Source: Bondarzewia mesenterica (lineage: Eukaryota; Basidiomycota; Agaricomycetes; Russulales; Bondarzewiaceae). From it: DNA of 15,428 bases. Below the pieces are notes generated by a model that worked only from the letters and a program-made list of their open reading frames with translations, searched no databases and had not been told where the DNA came from. This document shows, in pieces, positions 8,617 through 15,428 of this stretch. Made by a program: the position numbers and the translations under genes. How positions within the stretch are numbered: position 1 is the stretch's first letter; each line of letters begins with the position of its first letter. The DNA is taken from contig SGPL01000690.1 of NCBI GenBank assembly GCA_004802705.1, forward strand, positions 1-15,428, in the 5' to 3' direction.

Positions 8617-10029
8617 ATGTCGTCAATATCGTTTCCGAATTCTTCACAAAGTCATCCGTCCTCGTCCAACTCGCCTCTCGATGGCCCATTCTACTCATCA
8701 TCATTCGAGGCGATGTCAAGCAATGGCTTTCAAATGAACCCACATTCACCACACCCCCCACGGACGCCGCGGACCTCTGTTATGTCCAGCAATAACACTG
8801 TGTATAATCCAGAGATATTTACAAGCGAGGCGGAAATGGAGGAACGGCCTACGGACCTCGAAGAGGAAGTCGACGTCGACATCGACTCTGTAAAGGCAAA
8901 TGCCAGAGCGAGAGTAAGAAAAGAGGAGATATGGCGTGAAATGCTAAAGACGAGCAATGGCAGGGACAAGGCATTGGTAAGCACATTCAAAGTTTCTGCG
9001 TGCTCTCTGACGACGTTCTTAGTCCTCTGAGAAATGCTCTAGAAATTGATGCAATATTCTCTGCGCGTCTACCTCCTCTTCCATTATACCCTGTTTAGGC
9101 GCTCATCTTTGCAACGCCCCAGCTGGGAAGCTGAGCTAGTGAAGCGCTTGGAATCGACGGCTTCCGGATTCTCTCTTTCAAGGTCTCCGCTCCGTTCCTT
9201 ATGTTCGCCGGCGATATATTGAAAAGCATAACAGGAAATGCCTCATCCTTTTTAACTGGCTTGCTCCTCTGACATCTATTTTGGCTGAGCATTCAGCGCC
9301 CATATACCCCGCGGACGGCACTTCCAAGTCAAAAGAGCCAACATCCAGGCCGCTTCTTCATACCTTCTTGCATGCATCGCCCCCTGTCCTTCTTGAACTT
9401 GTGAACGCCTTTGCGGACGATGTGTCGACATTTTCGAGGCTCGGTCTCTTAGGAAAACGTACCGGTGACCGCGCAGGACGCCTCGCCGACTGGTGCTGGT
9501 TTGCTAGCACTCTAGTTGACCTCGTGGAGAACGGTGTTGAGCGAAGCATCATTCTCAACTCGCAACGCGAAGGTACGGCGGCTGATTCTTCCATATCAGC
9601 ACGGTGATCTAATCCGGGGAACAGTGGAATCGCGTCTGTTCGCCGATTCCATGACAGGCGCTACGGCCAAGTCAACGCCGCGCAATACCAGAATTGACGA
9701 GACAGAATTGCACAGATTGCAACGGCAAGATTACTGGCTCCAAATCACTCGAGCAAAACTGGTCATGGATCTGGCGTTCGTCTGTGCGTTTTATCGTCGG
9801 CTGTCAAAATAACTTTGAATGAACTGACTTGTACAGCCTACGATGTTTTCAAACTTCAACGGGGGAAGAGCGCGGTGAAGACATTCGCTGGGCTTGCGTC
9901 GGCTGCTCTGAGGTACGTGGCGGCGTTCTTATGTCCTTCGGGAATTCTTTTCTGACCCGGTCTCTTGACAGCTCGGCCAAGCTGTACGATCGCCACAGGA
10001 ACGTGCTTGTAAAGGCTCTTACCTTCTGA
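8617..10029 (+). CDS. PEX11-family peroxisomal membrane protein
   Basis: Six exons: 8617-8976, 9043-9182, 9235-9572, 9625-9783, 9837-9912 and 9972-10029. Introns are 66, 52, 52, 53 and 59 nt, giving 376 aa. The first 75 residues are Ser/Pro-rich and probably disordered, followed by an acidic stretch (DLEEEVDVDID, near 87-97). The PEX11-like domain begins with WREMLKTSNGRDKALKLMQY (near 107-126) and continues SLRVYLLFHYTLFRR, equivalent to the family's membrane-remodelling amphipathic helix. The C-terminal part KLVMDLAFVSYDVFKLQRGK and TFAGLASAALSSAKLYDRHR matches the conserved end of PEX11 proteins. These proteins elongate and divide peroxisomes. An inserted segment (about 200-240: HASPPVLLELVNAFADDVST, then GRLADWCWF) fits the fungal PEX11C-like group. 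The ATG at 8617 is the first in frame with the exon. I am confident of the gene and fairly confident of the family. Confidence 0.82.
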
Positions 10030-10300
10030 GCCGAGCGTTCTCTTGCGTCTTCGGGTCTTCAGATTTAGCTTTAATAGACTTCCATTCTAATGTGATTCTT
10101 ACGGATATATATGATTTCAATCAGGAGCTGATCTTGATCAACATAAATGGACAGAACCCCGAACGCCAGGGGGTTGCACGCAACCGCGATCGTAAAAACG
10201 TCCAAGCTCATCTTGCGAAGCGTTGCCGCCGTCTTCCCAATAAAAAAATAAACGAAGAGAATCCCCCGGTCATATGCTAAAATCCCGGCCCTCTGCATCT
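10030..10300. other. Convergent 3' intergenic region
   Basis: A 271-bp gap between two converging stop codons, which must hold both 3' UTRs. Local features are a 5'-aataaaaaaataaa-like stretch near 10239-10252 on the plus strand, which could be a poly(A) signal for the PEX11-like transcript, and ttagctttaatagact near 10064. Confidence 0.4.
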
Positions 10301-10825
10301 CTACCAGAATCGCCCGAACCATCCTCCAGGTCCTGACGCGCCAGACGTGGGGCTTGTGGCAGCACGCGCATCGGCGTTAGGGACGTCTTTGCTTCGTGCG
10401 CCCCGCTCCGCCAGCAGTCCGTCGACTTGCGCCTCGAGCGCGTTGACGCGTGCGAGCGCCTCCTCGAGGTACTTTTCGTGTGACAAGCGTGACTGCAGAA
10501 GCTGCAGACCCTGTGCAGATCGAAACCCACACACACAGCGACGTTTCATGATCAGCACTCAATCAGAGTGATTGCGTCGTTCCGGGAGACGACAGAGCGA
10601 AAAGGATGTGAGACGTACTATGTACACTGCGGAGCCCAGCAGGGCGATTGGGATCATCCCTGGGACGAGTTCGGAGTAGAATTGGGCATGGCTGGCTGGT
10701 TTGTCCTGAGCCTGCTGAAGGCGCTGTGCGGTCGAAAACTGCCTACACCGGGATGATGGAGCACTGGAAGGTTTGCAGCGGAGGGTGTGTCGCCATAGAC
10801 GAAGGGCAGACATACGGGTGACCAT
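10301..10825 (-). CDS. Small mitochondrial single-pass membrane protein with coiled coil, uncharacterised
   Basis: Two exons, 10619-10825 and 10301-10510, joined over a 108-nt intron (GTACGT...CACAG), giving 138 aa. Residues 1-31 are a presequence rich in Arg, Ser and Leu ending RCRQFS, a typical matrix-protease site (R..F/S). AQFYSELVPGMIPIALLGSA then starts a transmembrane helix (about 55-74). The exon junction falls inside it (AVYI joined to GLQLL). A charged coiled-coil-like helix follows: SHEKYLEEALARVNALEAQV (about 78-97), DGLLAERG. The tail is Ala/Pro/Gly-rich and ends GGWFGRFW. This layout suggests a small inner-membrane protein with a soluble helix, as in respiratory-complex accessory or assembly factors, but I do not recognise a named family and infer no specific role. 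It converges with the PEX11-like gene and diverges from the VTT-domain gene. Confidence 0.78.
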
Positions 10826-11662
10826 GGATGGAACGGTGCAAGCACGGACGATCGACGCGGCGGAAGGACGTCCGTGACTGGGGGTCCGGAGGTCGTGACC
10901 CGGACATGACTCGATCGGGTAACGTCACGGACCGAATCGCGAATGATATCTTTTGCAACGATTTTTTGTCGCTGGCTTGAGCTTCGTGCACCAGCTTCAA
11001 ACAGATCTTGGCCTACGCGATACGAGCCTCGATAATGTCCTTTGATGTTGGAGAAAGGGGGCACTGCCCTTGATACATGTGGTCCCGATACCTTGTGACG
11101 GACTTGCAAAGGGAGCAATAAATCCGGGCCTATACCGAAATAGACCCATCATGCCAGGAGAAATGGAGGCTTCCATCGAGCAAGACTGCAACAACAGCTC
11201 GAAAGTTTCCCCTGCTCGCCCACATCTTATAAGCGAGTAAGCCCGAGTAAAACTTGCAAGCGAAGCTGGTCGGTTTTTTGAGTGAACAATATCTTATTTC
11301 AGTTGCGGGGGCGGGGTGTGGGAAAGCGTGGCGCGCCGGTCACAGGGCAGGGCGGTACCTGCGTGGTACTCGCGCACGTTTTGCGCAGCACACAGTGCTA
11401 TCCGTCTTTTCCCCCTCGGCTCGCCTGATTCTTAGTGCTGGCACCTTCCCTATAATAACCTGTTCTCTACCATACCGCTTGATACCGCCGCTCTCTTCCT
11501 TATATGCGTCGCTGCTCTCTTTAATCGCAGTCTAAGGATCAAGTACTTACCTACGTGCTCTAGCGCACGCACATCATCGCAAATCACCCCTCCTTCCAGA
11601 TTATCTGGGTATCATATCTTTGTTGGGACTGGGATCCGACCTCCTGACCTTATTGTTCTGCT
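10826..11662. promoter_or_regulatory. Divergent intergenic region (837 bp) of the small mitochondrial and TVP38-like genes
   Basis: No gene is supported; the open frames here on both strands (for example 10654-11118 minus and 11254-11535 plus) lack family features. The left part is GC-rich, with several gtccg/cggac motifs and a 9-bp inverted repeat. The part from 11400 to 11660 is pyrimidine-rich on the plus strand, with tataataacc near 11450, as is common just upstream of fungal start codons, and probably is the core promoter and 5' UTR of the TVP38-like gene. Confidence 0.45.
10870..10932. repeat. Perfect 9-bp inverted repeat upstream of the small mitochondrial gene
   Basis: Arms gtccgtgac (10870-10878) and gtcacggac (10924-10932) are exact reverse complements, separated by 45 bp and lying 45-107 bp upstream of the ATG at 10825. 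Between them is a further tcgtgac. CGG-containing half-sites like these resemble binding sites of zinc-cluster regulators, but the spacing is unusual. Confidence 0.4.
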
Positions 11663-13265
11663 ATGATTCCCGCGGAGTACAGGAAAAGTCTGACAGATCC
11701 GCAGTCGCATCGACAGCAACCCAGCAGAGGACGACCTCCGAGTCTGCATCTGCTCACTGAGGTCGCTCCTGCACGCCCCGTGTCCACTTCACCCAGATCA
11801 TATCAGCAGTCGCAGTCGCCTTTCCGTTACGTGCGTATGGAAACCATGATGAACGAGAAAGGTCGGCCGGACGAGACGCCGATGGATACCATTTCTGCGC
11901 CGAAACGCGAGGAAGATGTCGCGTCTTCGCAGACACCCAATCTTTACCGCCCTTCAGCTTCATCTTCCCAGCCTTGTTGCTCGCACTCAAACGGCGCAGC
12001 ATCGTCATCTGCCCGATCCTCTTCACACCCCCGCGCACCCCCATCTTTGCTCGCCGTACCCCGGTCATCCCTTCATTGTGACTTTGCCCATCACCGCAAA
12101 ACTCGCCTCTACTCCTTACTAAAGCCCTGGCTGCCTCTGATCTTGTACTTGTTGACTAGTCTCGGCTTCCTGTTGGCAATAGCCTTGTGGAAGGAGCAAG
12201 TCTTTCAGGGTGCGTCGTCAATCGAGGGTCCCATTCGTGTCAATGTCCGAAATTAACAAGCGGCTTACCTTTCTTGCTCCCCTCCTCACAGGCCTCGATG
12301 ATTTGTCGAGTTGGCTCAAAGCTGATGAGCGTTTCGGATGTGCCGTTCTCTTCTTCCTCATCTTTCTCACCACGTTCCGTAAGTTGACTCTCACCCACGT
12401 CATCGTCCAGTGGTAAATGGAATTGACCCGATGCGGCTCTCCGAGGATAGCTCCTCTCCCTCTGTACTCTACATTCATTGTCTTATCGGGGTATACTTTT
12501 GGTCCTTGGACCGGCGCTCTCATATCCTATTGGGCAGCCCTCGCTGGCGCCCTCGTCGTCTTCGTTCTTTCGCGGTACTTCTTCCAAGAGACGATCTGCC
12601 GCTGGCTCTCACGCACCCAGTCCGTGAAGCGCGTCGTGCGCGCCATCGAGAAACGTCCCAAACTGCTCTTCTTGATCCGGCTCGCCCCGTATCCGTACAA
12701 CGTCATGAACTGTCTTCTAGCAGCTTCCCCGACGCTCACGCTGCGGACCTACGCGACGTGCACCGCGCTTTCCCTGTTCAAGGTCATCATCCATACCACG
12801 CTCGGCAGCTCGATCCATTCCTTCGCAGAGTACCACGTCAAGCCGCGGCCAGAGTCTGCCAGCGACGGCGAGGAGGAAAGCACGTTGGCGCACTATTCGA
12901 CGATCGCCGGCATCGTGCTCTGCGTCGGCATCTTCGTCTATTTATCGTACGTGGCGCGCAAGGCCGTGAACGAGGAGCTGGAGGACGACGTGCTGCCCAC
13001 GCACACGGACGAGGAGGCTATCGCGTTCTTGTCGCCCGGAAACGACCGTGTCGAGGAAGAGGAGGAGGAGGAGGAGCGAGAAGACGACGGATCCGTGCGC
13101 GGAGTTATGTCGGAAATGCCATTCCGGGCGGCGACACCCACGTCCTCTGCCGCGGCGCTCTCGGGAATCCAGTCACACCCACTGCAATCTGCGCCGCGGA
13201 ACAGCAACGGCGGTGGGGGATGGGGGAGGAAGGGAAGAGGTGGCAATTGGACTCTTCCAAGTTAG
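11663..13265 (+). CDS. TVP38/TMEM64-family VTT-domain (DedA-like) membrane protein
   Basis: Three exons: 11663-12209, 12292-12378 and 12451-13265. Introns are 82 and 72 nt, giving 482 aa. Residues 1-150 are a Ser/Pro/Arg-rich cytosolic region. Transmembrane segments include 156-176 (PLILYLLTSLGFLLAIALW) and 196-215 (GCAVLFFLIFLTTFPPLP). The VTT/SNARE-associated core begins at about 209. Its signature GYTFGPWTGALISYWAALAG (225-244) runs on to FVLSRYF, and RLAPYPYN (288-295) matches the conserved R-x-x-P...N loop. A last membrane helix contains AGIVLCVGIFVYLSYVA. The C-terminal tail has a run of eight glutamates (near residue 410) and ends in a Gly-rich, basic stretch. Yeast Tvp38 is a Golgi protein, and VTT relatives scramble or move lipids, so a role in endomembrane lipid or vesicle handling is likely. 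Both tails are longer than in the yeast protein. Confidence 0.88.
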
Positions 13266-13813
13266 GACAGTTTTTTTTTATTCGCCTTCTTCATTCTGGT
13301 GTCCTCTTCCTTCTTGTTTTGTTCTAGCCTGGCTTGAGCGCCCGGTCCCGATTCTCCTCTTTCCTTTGCGTGTGCTGCTGTGTATGTGATGATGGGGCCC
13401 GGCGTTATCCGTTCATTGCTGCGCGGACTTTCTCACTTCCCACTCTTTGTAGTTACTACGGACGTATACAGATACGAAGTGAAATCAGATCAGATGCGCG
13501 GGGGTGGATCTAGTGGATGCGTTCAGTGCTGCGTTGGGACCAATCTTGAACGGGATGACACCGTGATTGGATTCCGGCGGTGCGAGTGGTGGACTCTTGA
13601 TGCAGCTTATCCTCTTGCGGCGGGGGCGGCGGTGATGGGTAGGTAGGTGAAATCAAGGGATCCGGAGAGGGCAGTTTGCCCCTTTGACGTGTTTTCCTTT
13701 CTCATGATGGGAACGTCCAATCAAACGAGGACTCGGTGCATAACATACAGCCCCAGTTGATCCAACACATACAACGTCCGTACGTGCGACCTAGCGCGCG
13801 CCTAGGCTCCTCG

Positions 13814-13838
13814 TATGTGTATGTGTGTGTGTGTATAT
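13814..13838. repeat. TG/TA microsatellite
   Basis: Alternating purine-pyrimidine tract of tatgtgtatg followed by (tg)n and tatat. This is a simple repeat that could vary in length between strains. Confidence 0.8.
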
Positions 13839-14337
13839 CTGTCTTTGAGGAACCGGACAATGCCATTGAGTACTGAGCGGCCGCGGGGCGGAGCGCGCGA
13901 TGGCACGAGTGCATACATTCAGTCTGATAACGCATATTCATGTGCAAGCGGGCGAATGAGCCGAGTGCACCTCCCAAATGTACATGTATGTAGGTATGTA
14001 TAACTTGACTGCGAGGCTTTTCGGGGGGGCGGTTTGGAGCCGCGATGCCGCTGAAGGGCTGGCCGGGCCAGACCAACGCGTGCATGCACGGACGGAACCA
14101 AACATGTACCTAGCAGTAGTGGTGCCGTATGCACTTGGATATGATCGAGGTCCAGGTAGGGGAGCCCCACATCGTCCGTGTTATGCATGCGAGAGAGGGG
14201 GTTGACAGTAACATATTGACAACGTCCGGACGTCCGCGTGCATGATCCAAATGCATCTTCGTTTCCGTATCACGCTGTTCTGGAGAGGAACTCTGACCGG
14301 GGGTGCAGGGTCGAACCGTTGACGGGCGAGAAGGCAT

Positions 14338-14371
14338 TCGAAGGAAGGAACGGAAGTCGAAGGAAGGAACG
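14338..14371. repeat. 15-bp direct repeat
   Basis: The sequence tcgaaggaaggaacg occurs at 14338-14352 and exactly again at 14357-14371, only 4 bp apart. It looks like a small tandem duplication in non-coding DNA. Confidence 0.75.
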
Positions 14372-14770
14372 CACGTCGGGCGAATCTTCCATGCGAGGCC
14401 AGCTTGCTTGTGCATTTTGGCGTGCAAGCTCAGGCTCAGGCTCAGAGCTGCCCTGTCATGTCACGCCACTAGACGAGGCCCCGCCATCACTTCGAAAGGC
14501 AGTGTCGCGTCTCGAGAGGGCGGCGGCGGTAAGCATCTCGACGTTCGACGTCTCACACGTCGCGTCAAACGTGCGTTCGACCGATCAGCTACAGGCGTGA
14601 TCTGGGGTGGGGAGAATTCGTGTCACGGACCCCCTGTGTCGACGCGTTGCTTTGCCTGATTATGAAACACTTGGGAGTAGAGCAGAGATTTCATTTTTGC
14701 GTGTTTTTGAGAAAAACAAAACAAAGCTGACAGTGGCGTGTAAGTAGCCGCAGCCGCAGCTGCAGATCGG

Positions 14771-14814
14771 TCGGCGGCTTACCACCTAGACAGCGATTGG
14801 TCGAGAGCCGCCGA
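14771..14814. repeat. 9-bp inverted repeat enclosing a reversed CCAAT box
   Basis: Arms tcggcggct (14771-14779) and agccgccga (14806-14814) are perfect reverse complements around a 26-bp loop that contains gattgg (CCAAT on the minus strand, 14796-14800). It may be a regulatory site or a weak hairpin. Confidence 0.4.
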
Positions 14815-15077
14815 TAGCCATCAGTGTTCAACGTTCAGTATTGATTCCAAGTCCGGCACCGACTTGCCACAGAGGACGCCAGAGTGGAGACTCCCACCTA
14901 TCAGAGAGGGGGAGGGGGGGGGCCACTTGTCGACGATCGAGCCTCTTTAAACCCCTCCCCGTCCAACGTGATTTTAACTTACTGTGCTGCCACCTCTATC
15001 GTTCCGAGGAGGGAGCGCGTCTCCCGACGACGGGTAAGGATAATGGCCAGTACCACGAACGGACGAACGAAAGATAG

Positions 15078-15124
15078 AAAAAAAAAAGTCAAGAACTAAA
15101 AAAAAAAAACAATAAAACAAAAAA
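15078..15124. repeat. A-rich tracts
   Basis: Runs of 10 and 12 A with interspersed aagtcaagaact and aataaaac. Such rigid poly(dA) tracts often exclude nucleosomes in fungal promoters; here no adjacent gene is visible. Confidence 0.6.
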
Positions 15125-15428
15125 GGCGGCTCAAGTCAACGTCGACCCACCAAACCCGAACCGCACCTGATCACAACACAGCAACAGGACCCCAAGTCTC
15201 GAAGAGGAGGGAGAAAGGGAGAGAGGGGGAGTCTCGAACTCGCACAGCGAGTGGGCGCCCGCACGCCGGTCTCCCAAAAGTAAAGTACGTACACGTATAC
15301 CGCCTTTTTTCGTGATTCGTGATTCGTCGAACTTTGTACAGTATCGCGGGTTCGAGGATGGGCCATGATAATAATAAAAAGCGCTAGTCGCATCAACCAG
15401 CTGTGCCGCACAGTGAATCGCTGGGCCG

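Larger units (their letters stand above)
13266..15428. other. Long gene-free stretch at the right edge
   Basis: After a T-rich start (ttttttttatt at 13271-13281, probably 3' UTR), no open frame on either strand shows a family signature or a convincing splice model. The stretch is GC-rich and full of short repeats: a TG tract, duplicated aaggaagg motifs, cgtccg/cggacg motifs, an inverted repeat and A-rich tracts. The polypurine run at 15197-15231 and a minus-strand ATG at 15366 could belong to the promoter or start of a gene beyond the window, but nothing supports it. No tRNA-like cloverleaf was found. Confidence 0.45.

Noticed and set aside
10654..11118. 154-codon minus-strand frame upstream of and overlapping the small mitochondrial gene
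   Set aside because: It overlaps exon 1 of a well-supported gene in another frame and lies mostly in promoter sequence.
12410..13327. 305-codon Arg-rich plus-strand open frame
   Set aside because: It overlaps the VTT-domain exon in another frame. The GC-rich codon pattern leaves that frame open by chance, and it has no domain signal.
15220..15360. Possible tRNA (gttcga-like T-loops near 15232 on the minus strand and 15350 on the plus strand)
   Set aside because: The T-stems do not pair and there is no acceptor stem, D-arm or anticodon arm around either.
15136..15411. 91-codon minus-strand frame at the right edge
   Set aside because: Its content comes from polypurine/polypyrimidine and A-rich repeats; there is no domain and no splice support.

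Overview
The window looks like nuclear DNA of a filamentous basidiomycete, probably an agaricomycete. Real genes are cut into several exons by GT-AG introns of about 52-108 nt, mostly under 70 nt. Genes lie on both strands with no operons, upstream regions are pyrimidine-rich, and the recognisable proteins are eukaryotic. I rebuilt splice models by hand from reading frames, splice sites and protein-family patterns. No database search or transcript data were used.

Layout. 1-687 (minus): 5' part of a pentatricopeptide-repeat (PPR) mitochondrial protein, with an apparent 1-nt frameshift, running off the left edge. 951-1894 and 2052-3045 (both minus): a tandem duplication of a five-exon thiopurine/thiol S-methyltransferase (TPMT)-family gene. 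The left copy is intact (232 aa). The right copy has lost one base near its end and carries a foreign C-terminal tail. 3568-about 6000 (minus): a block of broken coding frames, my best candidate for an unrecognised decayed gene. 6001-7772: mostly featureless.

The right half holds four well-supported genes. They are a Tctex-type dynein light chain (7773-8419, minus), a PEX11-like peroxisome protein (8617-10029, plus), a small mitochondrial membrane/coiled-coil protein (10301-10825, minus) and a TVP38/TMEM64-type VTT-domain membrane protein (11663-13265, plus). The dynein light chain and PEX11 genes are divergent across only 197 bp. The PEX11 and small mitochondrial genes converge. The small mitochondrial and TVP38 genes diverge across 837 bp. 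From 13266 to the right edge (2.2 kb) I find no gene, only simple repeats and small inverted or direct repeats.

The genes do not form an obvious pathway. They are housekeeping or organelle genes (mitochondrion, peroxisome, Golgi, dynein) beside one locally duplicated methyltransferase family. I see no CRISPR array, transposase, tRNA or rRNA, and no clear evidence for a new system. The most open question is the decayed minus-strand block at 3.6-6.0 kb.
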